DNA of 64,000 bases, from positions 2,108,001 to 2,172,000 of the forward strand of contig NZ_CP033929.1 in the NCBI RefSeq assembly GCF_003815915.1. Reading direction: 5' to 3'. The stretch is from Chryseobacterium indoltheticum (lineage in GTDB: Bacteria > Bacteroidota > Bacteroidia > Flavobacteriales > Weeksellaceae). The notes beneath the pieces are model-generated. The model was not told the DNA's origin, did not search any database, and saw only the letters and a program-made list of their open reading frames with translations. Below are positions 53,716 to 63,206 of the stretch, in pieces (the stretch's first letter is position 1; every line of letters starts with the position of its first letter). Made by a program: the position numbers and the translations under genes.

Positions 53716-55040
53716 TGATGAAGAATTGGATGAAATTTTTAACGCTTTTCTTAGGTTCGTTTTTGTTAGCACAACAGACAACTTTTAAGTTTGATTTTGG
53801 TGGAAACAGAATTGAAAACGGTTTTATTCCCATTAGTTCAAATTCAAAATTTGACAAAAAAATCGGTTACGGATTTATGGATATTTCCGGTCTGAAATCT
53901 GTGGATAATGGAGGGAATGCTTTGACAGGAGATTTTATTACGAGCGATAAACCGTTTTATTTTTCAGTTGCGATTCCTGAAGGCAATTATGATATTCAAT
54001 TAAAACTAGGCGATTCAAAAGGAAATTCTGAAACAACCGTCCGAGTGGAAAACCGTCGACTGATGCTGAATGATGTCAAAACAAAGAAAGGTGAAATTGT
54101 TGAAAAACAAATTACAGTTCACGTAAAAGACAGTATAATTCGAAATCAGGAAGGAACTCAGATTGGGATTGTAAAGTTAAAACCGAGAGAAAGAAAATAT
54201 TTACATTGGGACAATTTGTTGACGATTGAATTCAACGACAAAGCTCCGAAAGTCTGTTCGGTAATCGTCCAACCCAACAAAAGTGCTAAAACGATATTTA
54301 TAACGGGTGATTCTACAGTTGTCGACGCGCAATATGAGCCTTGGGCGTCTTGGGGGCAAATGTTGCCGTATTTTTTCGTTCCGAATGAAGTCGTTATTGC
54401 GAATTATGCCGAAAGCGGAGAAACTTTAAAAGCCTTTGAAGACCGCCACCGAATCGATAAAATCTGGAATAAAATAAAATCAGGAGATTACCTGTTCATC
54501 CAGTTTGGGCACAACGACCAGAAATACGGAAACAGTACGAAATCCGGTTATAGAAAAAGGGTAAAAGAATGGATTCTGAAAGCAAAACAACTGGGTGCAA
54601 TTCCTGTTTTAGTTACTTCGATGAACCGAAGAGTTTTTGATGAAAATAATAAAATTATCAATACTTTGGATGACTTTCCTGATGCAATGCGTGAAATTGC
54701 GAAAGAGGAAAATGTATATTTAATTGATTTGAATGCGTTGAGTAAAACCTTATTTGAAGCAATGGGTCCGGAAGCTGCAAAGAAAGCATTTGTCTATTAT
54801 CCTGCAAATTCTTATTCCAATCAGCCAACAGCTTTGGCAGACGATACGCATTTCAATACATATGGAGCATACGAATTGGCGAAGTGTGTAGTAAAATCTA
54901 TTGTTGATGAAAATTTGCATTTGAAGAAATATATTTCAAAAAGTTATAAAAATTTTAACCCCAATAAACCTGATGATGTTGAAAAATTCCATTGGCCGGA
55001 AAGTATCTTTATGGAAACTTTAAAACCCGATGGAAATTGA
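53715..55040 (+). CDS. CE12 rhamnogalacturonan acetylesterase-like protein (first copy)
   Basis: 441 residues. After the signal peptide, about 150 residues form a beta-sandwich (FKFDFGGNRIENGFIPI). The SGNH esterase follows: catalytic Ser in FITGDSTVVD, GHND block in FIQFGHNDQ, and Asp/His in ADDTHFNTYGAYELA. It removes acetyl groups from pectin so that lyases and hydrolases can act. Longer than the second copy at 60936 because of the extra N-terminal domain. Confidence 0.9.
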   Translation: MMKNWMKFLTLFLGSFLLAQQTTFKFDFGGNRIENGFIPISSNSKFDKKIGYGFMDISGLKSVDNGGNALTGDFITSDKPFYFSVAIPEGNYDIQLKLGDSKGNSETTVRVENRRLMLNDVKTKKGEIVEKQITVHVKDSIIRNQEGTQIGIVKLKPRERKYLHWDNLLTIEFNDKAPKVCSVIVQPNKSAKTIFITGDSTVVDAQYEPWASWGQMLPYFFVPNEVVIANYAESGETLKAFEDRHRIDKIWNKIKSGDYLFIQFGHNDQKYGNSTKSGYRKRVKEWILKAKQLGAIPVLVTSMNRRVFDENNKIINTLDDFPDAMREIAKEENVYLIDLNALSKTLFEAMGPEAAKKAFVYYPANSYSNQPTALADDTHFNTYGAYELAKCVVKSIVDENLHLKKYISKSYKNFNPNKPDDVEKFHWPESIFMETLKPDGN

Positions 55041-55066
55041 AAAAATTCTCTGAGTAATAATAAGCA

Positions 55067-55149
55067 GTTTGTCATTCTGAATGAAACGAAGTGGAGTGAA
55101 GTGAAGAATCTATTTGTAAACAGATTTCTCGTTCCTCTAAATGACAAAC
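55067..55149. repeat. Intergenic palindromic repeat
   Basis: GTTTGTCATT (55067-55076) and AATGACAAAC (55140-55149) form perfect 10-bp termini around an interior with GAAGTGGAGTGAAGTGAAG. It resembles short dispersed palindromic elements found between genes in this group. It contains an ATG at 55141 in frame with the next gene. Confidence 0.55.
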
Positions 55150-55170
55150 GTTAAAAGTAAAGATTTAATA

Positions 55171-57948
55171 ATGAAAATTAAAAATATCATAAAACTCAGC
55201 GTTATCTGTTTTGCGTTCGGAAATCTTTCCGCACAAAATCCGTGGCCAAAAACTACTGAGACTGCCAAACCTTGGACACGTTGGTGGTGGATGGGAAGTG
55301 CTGTTGATGAAAAAGGGTTAGATAAACAATTGACGACACTTTCCCAAGCTGGTTTTGGAGGTGTAGAAATCGTCCCGATTTATGGTGCAAAAGGATTTGA
55401 AAATAAATATATCAATTATCTTTCTCCGGAATGGATGAAAATGCTTCAATTCACGACCAACAAAGCAAAAAGCCTGAATATGGGTGTCGATATGTCGGTT
55501 GGAACAGGTTGGCCAATTGGTGGACCGCAAGTTGACGAACAGGATGCTGCGACGAAAATGATTGTTCAGACTTACACGATTGCTCCAGGTGAAAAATTTT
55601 CGGAAAAGATTGTTTTAAAAGATGAAAAACAAAAGAATTTAAAGACGGTTAAATTAGATATTGTAACGGCTTATAATGAGAAAAACGAAGCTGTTGTTTT
55701 GACTGATAAAGTGAATAGTGATGGTATTTTAGATTGGAAACCTAATTCTGGTAAATGGACTGTTTATGCAGTTTTTGTTGGAAAAACGCTTCAAAAAGTA
55801 AAACGTGCAGCTCCGGGAGGAGATGGTTATACTTTAGACCATTTTTCACCGGAAGCAACTAAAGATTATTTGAAGACCTTTGACAAAGCTTTTGGAAATT
55901 CCAACTACGGAATCCGTTCTTTTTTCAATGACAGTTACGAAGTTTACAACGCTGATTGGACGCCGGATTTTAAAGATGAATTTAAAAAGAGACGAGGATA
56001 CGATGTAAGCCCGTACATCAAATATTTAGTGGGCAATGAGGAAAACGAAATCGCAGCAAGAATAAAATCAGATTACAGAGAAACGATGAGTGAACTGATT
56101 TTAAACAATTTTACCAAAGATTTCACCAATTGGGCACATTCCAAAAATTCTAAAAACACCAATCAGGCACACGGTTCGCCGGGAAATTTATTGGATTTGT
56201 ACGCTGCAGTTGATATTCCCGAATCTGAAACTTTTGGAAGTACAAAATTCGATATTACAGGGTTGAGAAGAAATGTGGAAGATATTAATACAAAGGAAAT
56301 TCCTGATATTAATATGCTGAAATTTGCATCTTCGGCTGCAAATGTTACTGGAAAACTTTTGATTTCTAATGAGTCTTTTACGTGGTTGACGGAACATTTT
56401 AAAACTTCGTGGTCACAGGTAAAACCCGAAGCAGAGCAGATTTTTTTATCTGGAATCAATCATATTTTTTACCACGGAACAACGTATACACCTTCAGATG
56501 TTCAGTTTCCGGGCTGGTTGTTTTATGCTTCAACCAATTTTGTTCCGGAGAATAGTTTATGGCCTCATTTGAAGGGTCTTAATTCTTATATTGAAAGAAC
56601 TCAAAGTGTTTTGCAAAGCGGAAAACCGGATAATGAACTGTTGATGTATTGGCCAATTTATGACCAATGGGCGAGTCCGAAAGGGAAAGATGTGACATTC
56701 AAAGTTCATAATGTTGAAAAGTGGTTGCAGCCAACAGTGATGTACAAAAACCTGACGGAATTAAGCAAAATTGGGTATTCGATTGATATGGTTTCTGATA
56801 AAATGATTAGCGAATCGAAGTTGGAAAATCAGAATATTCAGGTTACCAAAAATGGTGGTTCTTACAAGGTTTTAGTTATTCCGGAATTGACTTATTTGCC
56901 TGAATCTACGTTGAAAAATATTTTGGAATTGGCTCAAAACGGAGCTTCAATTATTTTTCAAAACGAACCGAAAGATATTCCAGGAAATTTTGAGGTGGAA
57001 AAGAGAAGAACTCAGTTAAAATCTCTTTGGAATCAAATTCCGTTTCAAAACCAAACCGGAAATTTGAAAATGGCAAGCTTCGGAAAAGGTAAAATTATTT
57101 TAAGTTCAGATGTTGCGAAAGCTTTAGAATATTTAAAAATTGAAAGAGAAAAACTGACCGACACCGGATTGAAATTTGTAAGAAGACAGTTTGATGGCGG
57201 AAAATATTATTACATCGTCAATCATACTTCAAAAGAAATAAATGAATTTGTTCCTTTAAATTATTCAGGAAAACAGGTGGCTTTGATGAATCCTGAAAAT
57301 GGAAATTTTGGAATTGGTGAAATACAGAATAATTCGGTTAGAATTCAACTAAAATCTGGTGAATCTTTAATTATACAAGCTTCTGAAAATACAGATATTA
57401 CAATTCCAAAATGGAAATATATTGAAAAAACAGATACTCCGATTGTTTTAAATCAACCTTGGAAACTGACTTTCAAAGAAGGCGGTCCTGAACTTCCAAA
57501 ATCCAAAACTTTAGACAAGCTTCAACCTTGGACGAATTTTACAGAAGATTCATCAACGCAGAGTTTTTCAGGAACAGGAGTGTATACGACTTCATTTAAA
57601 TTAAAGAAAAACAAAGCAGATGATTTTGTTCTGAAATTTGATAAGCTGTACGAAAGTGCAAAAGTAATCGTTAACGGTCAGGATGCAGGAATTGTGTGGA
57701 GCATTCCGTTTGAAATCAACATCGGAAAATATTTAAAGAAAGGTAATAATACCATTCAAATCGAAGTCTGTAATCTGATGGCGAATCGAATTAAATATAT
57801 GGATGAAAATAAAATTCAGTGGAGAAATTATCACGAAATCAATTTTGTAAATATCGATTATAAACCATTCGACGCATCCAATTGGAAAGTACAACCTTCC
57901 GGTTTGGATGGCGAGATTCAATTAATTCCAATCCATTATTCAAAATAA
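55171..57948 (+). CDS. GH106 alpha-L-rhamnosidase-like protein
   Basis: 925 residues from the ATG at 55171, which directly precedes a signal peptide. The upstream in-frame ATG at 55141 lies in the palindromic repeat. GH106 hallmarks: PWTRWWWMGSAVDEKGLDKQL, GFGGVEIVPIYG, GVDMSVGTGWPIGGP, and a C-terminal jelly-roll galactose-binding-like domain (SGTGVYTTSFKL, VIVNGQDAGIVW). It releases terminal alpha-L-rhamnose from rhamnogalacturonan oligosaccharides. Confidence 0.9.
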   Translation: MKIKNIIKLSVICFAFGNLSAQNPWPKTTETAKPWTRWWWMGSAVDEKGLDKQLTTLSQAGFGGVEIVPIYGAKGFENKYINYLSPEWMKMLQFTTNKAKSLNMGVDMSVGTGWPIGGPQVDEQDAATKMIVQTYTIAPGEKFSEKIVLKDEKQKNLKTVKLDIVTAYNEKNEAVVLTDKVNSDGILDWKPNSGKWTVYAVFVGKTLQKVKRAAPGGDGYTLDHFSPEATKDYLKTFDKAFGNSNYGIRSFFNDSYEVYNADWTPDFKDEFKKRRGYDVSPYIKYLVGNEENEIAARIKSDYRETMSELILNNFTKDFTNWAHSKNSKNTNQAHGSPGNLLDLYAAVDIPESETFGSTKFDITGLRRNVEDINTKEIPDINMLKFASSAANVTGKLLISNESFTWLTEHFKTSWSQVKPEAEQIFLSGINHIFYHGTTYTPSDVQFPGWLFYASTNFVPENSLWPHLKGLNSYIERTQSVLQSGKPDNELLMYWPIYDQWASPKGKDVTFKVHNVEKWLQPTVMYKNLTELSKIGYSIDMVSDKMISESKLENQNIQVTKNGGSYKVLVIPELTYLPESTLKNILELAQNGASIIFQNEPKDIPGNFEVEKRRTQLKSLWNQIPFQNQTGNLKMASFGKGKIILSSDVAKALEYLKIEREKLTDTGLKFVRRQFDGGKYYYIVNHTSKEINEFVPLNYSGKQVALMNPENGNFGIGEIQNNSVRIQLKSGESLIIQASENTDITIPKWKYIEKTDTPIVLNQPWKLTFKEGGPELPKSKTLDKLQPWTNFTEDSSTQSFSGTGVYTTSFKLKKNKADDFVLKFDKLYESAKVIVNGQDAGIVWSIPFEINIGKYLKKGNNTIQIEVCNLMANRIKYMDENKIQWRNYHEINFVNIDYKPFDASNWKVQPSGLDGEIQLIPIHYSK

Positions 57949-57960
57949 ATTTTAAAATAA

Positions 57961-58764
57961 ATGAATAACAAAATATTAAAAACATTCGCATTAGGAACTT
58001 TGCTGACATTCAGTTTTTCTAATGCTCAGCAGAAACCCAAAGTAGTTTTAGATAATTTTTTCAACAACGAAAAAAGAGAAAATAAAGAAACCAAAGAATT
58101 AGAATCTTGGCATTACACGTGGAACGACACGACCAATGGCGGATTTTCTTTGTTGGGAGAAATTTTTCAAAAACAAGGCGCAGAAATCAGTACTTTGACA
58201 ACTGCACCAACCAAAAAAGATTTGAAAAATGCCAATATTTACATCATCGTTGATGCAGATATTGACAAAGAAGCGTACGGCGGAAAGGCCAATCTGATAA
58301 ACCCAACAAGCATCAAAAATTTGACGGACTGGGTTAAAAAAGGAGGCGTTTTGGTATTGATGAGCAACGACAACGGTAATTCTGAATTTGAACATTTCAA
58401 CAAATTAGCTGGAGAATTCGGAATTCATTTCAATAATGACAGTTACAACCGGGTTCAGAAAAGAGAATTTGAACAGGGAAAAGTGATGGTTCCTGAAGGA
58501 AATGAAATTTTTTCTGAGCAAAAATTATATATGAAAGAAGTGGCAACGATTTCTGTGAAAAATCCAGCCAAAGAATTGTTGTCAGCAGGAGGGAAAAATA
58601 TCGGAGCTATTGCAAAATTCGGCAAAGGGACGGTTTTCGCATTAGGCGATCCTTGGTGTTACAACGAATATATCGACGGTAAAAAATTACCCGCAGATTT
58701 TACCAATTATCAGGGAACTGAAGAATGGGTAAAGTGGCTGCTGAAGCAAACTTCAAAAAAATAA
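57961..58764 (+). CDS. DUF4350-like secreted protein of a pectin locus
   Basis: 267 residues with a signal peptide ending FSFSNA-QQ. It shows an amidotransferase-like Rossmann pattern (NIYIIVDADID, LTDWVKKGGVLVLMSND, GKGTVFALGDPW) of the DUF4350/GATase type, without an obvious catalytic Cys. Domains like this are found beside or fused to unsaturated rhamnogalacturonyl hydrolases. The role is unknown. It lies 12 nt after GH106. Confidence 0.7.
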   Translation: MNNKILKTFALGTLLTFSFSNAQQKPKVVLDNFFNNEKRENKETKELESWHYTWNDTTNGGFSLLGEIFQKQGAEISTLTTAPTKKDLKNANIYIIVDADIDKEAYGGKANLINPTSIKNLTDWVKKGGVLVLMSNDNGNSEFEHFNKLAGEFGIHFNNDSYNRVQKREFEQGKVMVPEGNEIFSEQKLYMKEVATISVKNPAKELLSAGGKNIGAIAKFGKGTVFALGDPWCYNEYIDGKKLPADFTNYQGTEEWVKWLLKQTSKK

Positions 58765-58799
58765 AAACAGAAGTGCAATCGATTGAATTTGATTAATTT

Positions 58800-58996
58800 G
58801 GGCAGCTTTATCCGCCTTCCGCTCCCAATCTTTTTTGCAGACGATTTCCATTAAATAGAACTTAAAGTCCAAGCAAAAAAGGATTTCCGCTCAAGTCGGG
58901 CTGCGAGTGATTCAGCGAAAAAAATCCTTGACAAGGATAAAACGAGAATAATAAATAATATCGAATATTATCAATAGGAATGGGCTTTAGCCCATT
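58800..58996. repeat. Composite intergenic repeat region
   Basis: Three palindromic parts lie in a row. AATCTTTTTTGC and GCAAAAAAGGATT form imperfect arms (58828-58885). ATCCTTG-A-CAAGGAT (58924-58938) and AATGGGCT-TT-AGCCCATT (58979-58996) are perfect palindromes. They break the otherwise tight operon and look like dispersed intergenic elements. Confidence 0.5.
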
Positions 58997-59048
58997 TGCA
59001 AAATGTTTTTCAAATCCGGCTTTAGCCAAAACTTATAAAATTAGAATT

Positions 59049-60929
59049 ATGAAAATAAAATTCAAATTTATTTTAGGTGCAATTCTTTTTTCAGAACTTC
59101 TGTCTGCACAAAGACAAATGGAATATCTGAAAAGAGGAATTGTCGCTATACCTGCAGATTCTGGAGTTTTTGTAAGTTGGCGTTTGCTCGGAACTGAAGC
59201 TCAAAATACTTACTTTGATTTATATAGAGTTGATAACAATTCGACCAAAAAACTGAACGAAAAACCACTTTCAAACGAAACTAATTTTCTAGATAAAACT
59301 GCCGACAAAACAAAGAATTATACCTATTTCGTCCAATCAAATACTCAGGATAAAACGATAGATATTGATTCTGCAAAATATGTAGCGAATCAGAAACCAT
59401 ATTTTTCAATTCCATTAAAAACACCAGTTGGATATACTCCAAATGATGCTTCTGTTGCCGATTTGGATGGCGATGGCAAATATGAAATTATCCTTCATCA
59501 AACAGGAAGGTCAAAAGATAATAGCCAAAAAGGTGATACAGACCCACCGATTATTCAGGCTTATAAAATGGATGGTAAACTTTTGTGGGAGATTAATTTA
59601 GGGAAGAACATACGAGAAGGTGCGCATTATACCCAGTTTTTAGTGTATGATTTAGACCAGGACGGTAAAGCCGAAATCGTAATGAAAACAGCTGACGGAA
59701 GCAAAGACGGAAGAGGAAAATTCATAGGTGACCCGACCAAAAATTATGTGAATGAAAACGGAATGATTCTTTCCGGACCGGAATTTCTGACGGTTTTTGA
59801 CGGACAAACGGGAGCTGAAATTCATACTGTGAATTACGAAGTTCCAAGATTTGCAGGCAGTTTAAATCCAACCGCCGAGCAAATGACGGAAACCTGGGGC
59901 GATGCAAAAGGAAATCGTATCGACCGATTTTTAGGAGCAGTCGCTTATCTCGATGGAAAAACGCCGAGTATCATTATGTCGAGAGGATATTACACACGAA
60001 CAGCTATTGCAGCTTGGGATTATAAAGATAAAAAACTGAGTTTAAGATGGCTTTTTGATACTGAAAGTTCAGAAGAAAATAAGCAATATCGAGGACAAGG
60101 AAATCATAATTTAACTATTGCAGACGTCGATAACGACGGAAAAGATGAAATTGTTTACGGTGCAATGACCGTTGATGACGACGGAAAAGTGCTGAACAGC
60201 ACAGGTTATGGTCACGGCGATGCTTTGCACGTTGGCGATTTAGACCCAAGTAATCCGGGACTGGAAATTTTTGATATTCAGGAAAGGTTTGATGATGCGG
60301 GAGCGCATTTTCGGGATGGGAAAACCGGAAAAGTCTTATGGAAATTACCTTCGACAGTTTATAGTAAAGCAGGTAAATTTCAAGGACCGGGAAGAGGTTT
60401 GTCTTTAAATATCGACCCTCGTTACGAAGGTTCAGAATCTTGGGCTGCAGGAGCAGGATTAAGGGGTATTTATGATACCAAAGGAAAAAAGATCAGTAAT
60501 AAAAACCCGCCTGCCAATATGGGAATCTATTGGGATGGAGATTTTTTAAGCGAAATTTTAGATGGAACTGTCGTTTCAAAATGGGACTGGAAAAAAGAAC
60601 AATCAAACGTGATTTTCGATGCTAAAAGCTTTCAGTGCGAATCGAATAATGGAACTAAAAAGAATCCGTCTTTGGTTGCCGATCTTTTTGGAGACTGGCG
60701 GGAAGAAGTAATGTACAGAACATCAGACAATCAGGAATTGAGAATCTTCAGCACAACAATTCCAACAAAACACAGATTATATACTTTGATGCATAACCCG
60801 CAGTATCGTTTGAGTATCGTCTGGCAAAATGTGGGTTACAATCAGCCACCACACACCGATTATTATTTGGATGAATCGATTAAAGAAATGCCAAAACCGA
60901 ATATTTATACGGTAACTCCTAAACAATAA
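59049..60929 (+). CDS. PL11 rhamnogalacturonan lyase
   Basis: 626 residues from the ATG at 59049, which precedes a signal peptide. The frame opens at 58980, but there it reads through the repeat. PL11 landmarks: MEYLKRGIVAIPADSGVFVSW, ASVADLDGDGKYEIILHQTG, NLTIADVDNDGKDEIVYGAM and QYRLSIVWQNVGYNQPPHTDYYLD. The Asp-rich motifs bind the structural calcium ions. It cuts the Rha-GalA backbone by beta-elimination outside the cell or in the periplasm, producing the unsaturated ends that GH105 handles. Confidence 0.93.
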   Translation: MKIKFKFILGAILFSELLSAQRQMEYLKRGIVAIPADSGVFVSWRLLGTEAQNTYFDLYRVDNNSTKKLNEKPLSNETNFLDKTADKTKNYTYFVQSNTQDKTIDIDSAKYVANQKPYFSIPLKTPVGYTPNDASVADLDGDGKYEIILHQTGRSKDNSQKGDTDPPIIQAYKMDGKLLWEINLGKNIREGAHYTQFLVYDLDQDGKAEIVMKTADGSKDGRGKFIGDPTKNYVNENGMILSGPEFLTVFDGQTGAEIHTVNYEVPRFAGSLNPTAEQMTETWGDAKGNRIDRFLGAVAYLDGKTPSIIMSRGYYTRTAIAAWDYKDKKLSLRWLFDTESSEENKQYRGQGNHNLTIADVDNDGKDEIVYGAMTVDDDGKVLNSTGYGHGDALHVGDLDPSNPGLEIFDIQERFDDAGAHFRDGKTGKVLWKLPSTVYSKAGKFQGPGRGLSLNIDPRYEGSESWAAGAGLRGIYDTKGKKISNKNPPANMGIYWDGDFLSEILDGTVVSKWDWKKEQSNVIFDAKSFQCESNNGTKKNPSLVADLFGDWREEVMYRTSDNQELRIFSTTIPTKHRLYTLMHNPQYRLSIVWQNVGYNQPPHTDYYLDESIKEMPKPNIYTVTPKQ

Positions 60930-60935
60930 TTAATT

Positions 60936-61718
60936 ATGAAAATCAAAATCATTATTCCGCTTATCTTATTGGTTGTATTTATTGGAGTTTCATTTCAAAA
61001 ACTTCAGGAGAAACCTGTTCTTTACATTATCGGAGATTCTACGGTACAAAACGGTTCAGGCAAAGGTGCAGATTCACTTTGGGGATGGGGAAGTTTTATG
61101 AATTTATATTTTAATACAGATAAAATCGAAATTCAGAATCACGCAAAAGGTGGACGAAGCAGCAGAACTTTTATCACAGAAGGACGATGGGATTCAATTA
61201 TGAAAACAATTAAAAAAGGAGATTATGTGTTAATGCAATTTGGTCATAACGATGGTGGAGAATTGGCAGATACTTTGAGAGCAAGAGGTACGATCAAAGG
61301 CATTGGAAATGAATCGAAAGATATTTATAATCCTATTCGTAAAGTAAACGAAACGGTTTATACATACGGATATTATATGAGAAAATATGCCAGTGAAGCA
61401 AAAGCAAAAGGAGCAATTCCGATTATTGTTTCGCCTATTCCAAGAAATAAATTTAATGAAAAGGGTAAAATAGAAAAAGATCAATATGGAATTTGGGCAC
61501 AGGAAGTAGCGAAACAAACCGGAGCTTACTTTATAGATTTAAATGAACTGGTGATTGAAAAATATGAGCAAATGGGACAAGAAAAAGTAAAAGGTTATTT
61601 TCCGAAAGACCATACTCATACGAATGAAGCGGGAGCAACTTTGAACGCAGAATTAGTAGCGGAAGGTGTCCGGAATTTAAAGGAATGTGAACTCAAGAAT
61701 TATTTAAAAAGAAAATAA
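60936..61718 (+). CDS. CE12 rhamnogalacturonan acetylesterase-like protein (second copy)
   Basis: 260 residues. An N-terminal membrane anchor or signal (IIIPLILLVVFIGVSF) precedes the compact SGNH domain: Ser in YIIGDSTVQNGSG, Gly in HAKGGRSSRTF, MQFGHNDGG, and Asp/His in KDHTHTNEAGA. Same activity class as the 53715 product but without the sandwich domain, so the two may act on different chain lengths or positions. It starts 6 nt after the PL11 stop. Confidence 0.9.
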   Translation: MKIKIIIPLILLVVFIGVSFQKLQEKPVLYIIGDSTVQNGSGKGADSLWGWGSFMNLYFNTDKIEIQNHAKGGRSSRTFITEGRWDSIMKTIKKGDYVLMQFGHNDGGELADTLRARGTIKGIGNESKDIYNPIRKVNETVYTYGYYMRKYASEAKAKGAIPIIVSPIPRNKFNEKGKIEKDQYGIWAQEVAKQTGAYFIDLNELVIEKYEQMGQEKVKGYFPKDHTHTNEAGATLNAELVAEGVRNLKECELKNYLKRK

Positions 61719-61733
61719 AAATAAATATATACT

Positions 61734-62894
61734 ATGAAAAAACTGTTAACAGCAAGTTTTTTTGCGCTGATCATTGGAGGAATGACTTCCTGTTCAGTAC
61801 AAAAACAGACTTCTGCAAGTAAGGTAGAACTTCCGAATAAAAAAGAAGTTTTGGATGTTTCAAGAAGAGCCAATCAATATTTTATGAACAAATGGCCCGA
61901 TACGGGAAAAGATATCGTTGGTAAAAAAGTATGGCCAAGTAATCTTTGGACTCGTGCTGTTTATTATGAAGGATTGATTGCTTTATACAAAGTTGATCCG
62001 AAAAAAGAATATTATGATTATGCGATGTCTTGGGCAAATAATCACAAATGGGATCTGATGCGCGGAACATATACTCGAAATGCCGATCATCAGGCTTGCG
62101 GACAAACTTATATTGATTTGTATGAAATCGACGGAAAGAAACATCCGGAAAGAATTAAAAATGTAAAAGCCTCGATGGACAGCATGATTGCAACACCAAA
62201 AGTAGATGATTGGTGGTGGATTGATGCACTTCAAATGTCGATGCCGATTTTCACGAAATTAGGCAGAATTACAGGAGAACAAAAATACTTTGATAAAAAC
62301 TACGAAATGTATGCTTACACAAAATATAAGCATGGAGGAAACGGTCTGTACAATCCGGTAGACAAAATTTGGTGGCGTGACAAAAGTTTTGTTCCACCTT
62401 ACAAAGAACCGAATGGTGAAGATTGCTATTGGAGTAGAGGAAACGGGTGGGTAGTGGCTGCTTTGGCAAAAACACTTGATGATACGCCAAAATCTGACCC
62501 TCATTATCAGGAATATTTGCAGGACTATAAAGATTTGTTGGCTGCTTTGCTTCCGCTTCAGAGAGAAGACGGTTTTTGGAATGTGAGTTTGCACGATCCA
62601 AACAATTTCGGAGGAAAAGAAATGACCGGAACGGCTTTATTCGTTTACGGAATGGCGTATGGAATAAATAATAACCTCATCGACAGAGATACTTATCTGC
62701 CGGTTTTGGTAAAAGCCTGGAATGCCATTGCAAAAGATTCTGTACAACCTAATGGATTTTTGGGTTGGGTACAAGGAACGGGAAAAGAGCCAAAAGACGG
62801 TCAACCGCTTTCTGTAAGTAAAGAACCAGATTTTGAAGACTACGGTTTAGGCTGCTTACTGCTTGCAGGAAGCGAAGTGTATAAATTGAAATAA
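61734..62894 (+). CDS. GH105 unsaturated rhamnogalacturonyl hydrolase
   Basis: 386 residues. Lipoprotein signal with Cys20 (GGMTSCSV). The (alpha/alpha)6 barrel of the YteR/YesR family shows LWTRAVYYEGLIALY, the catalytic-Asp region PKVDDWWWIDALQMSMP, and YWSRGNGWVVAALAKTL. It removes the unsaturated galacturonyl residue left by the lyase. Last gene of the hydrolytic run, followed by a terminator. Confidence 0.93.
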   Translation: MKKLLTASFFALIIGGMTSCSVQKQTSASKVELPNKKEVLDVSRRANQYFMNKWPDTGKDIVGKKVWPSNLWTRAVYYEGLIALYKVDPKKEYYDYAMSWANNHKWDLMRGTYTRNADHQACGQTYIDLYEIDGKKHPERIKNVKASMDSMIATPKVDDWWWIDALQMSMPIFTKLGRITGEQKYFDKNYEMYAYTKYKHGGNGLYNPVDKIWWRDKSFVPPYKEPNGEDCYWSRGNGWVVAALAKTLDDTPKSDPHYQEYLQDYKDLLAALLPLQREDGFWNVSLHDPNNFGGKEMTGTALFVYGMAYGINNNLIDRDTYLPVLVKAWNAIAKDSVQPNGFLGWVQGTGKEPKDGQPLSVSKEPDFEDYGLGCLLLAGSEVYKLK

Positions 62895-62915
62895 ATTTCA
62901 TTTTTAACCAAATTG

Positions 62916-62951
62916 AAAGACTTAATGATGAAAATTGTTAAGTCTTTTTTT
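62916..62951 (+). terminator. Terminator of the rhamnogalacturonan operon
   Basis: AAAGACTTAA pairs with TTAAGTCTTT across a 12-nt loop, with a T-run. It makes rhaT a separate transcription unit. Confidence 0.85.
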
Positions 62952-63206
62952 GTTGATTTAATACTGTATGATGCTTCTAAATTATTAAAAGGTTAAGAAA
63001 AGTAAGATTCAGTGTTATTTTTGGTAAAATATTTTAAAGTGAAAATAACTAAAAATTAATATAACTGTCAATAAAACAGTAGATTGAAAAATACATGCAT
63101 AACATTAGAAAAAATCTTATTTTTCCAAAAAGTTTAAGCATGACACTACAAGATGCGCAATCGATTACATCTTGTTAATTTTCAAACTCAACCAATACGA
63201 TAAATT
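62952..63206 (+). promoter_or_regulatory. rhaT upstream region with possible LacI-type operator
   Basis: The region holds a -7-like box TATTTTTG (63016-63023). Close to the gene lies the near-palindrome GCAATCGATTAC (63157-63168), symmetrical at 10 of 12 positions about a central CG, a form typical of LacI-family operators. No regulator gene is in the window. Confidence 0.4.

Noticed and set aside
55318-62594. Many long minus-strand open frames under the pectin genes
   Set aside because: They are shadows of well-supported plus-strand enzymes and have no signal peptides or recognisable domains.
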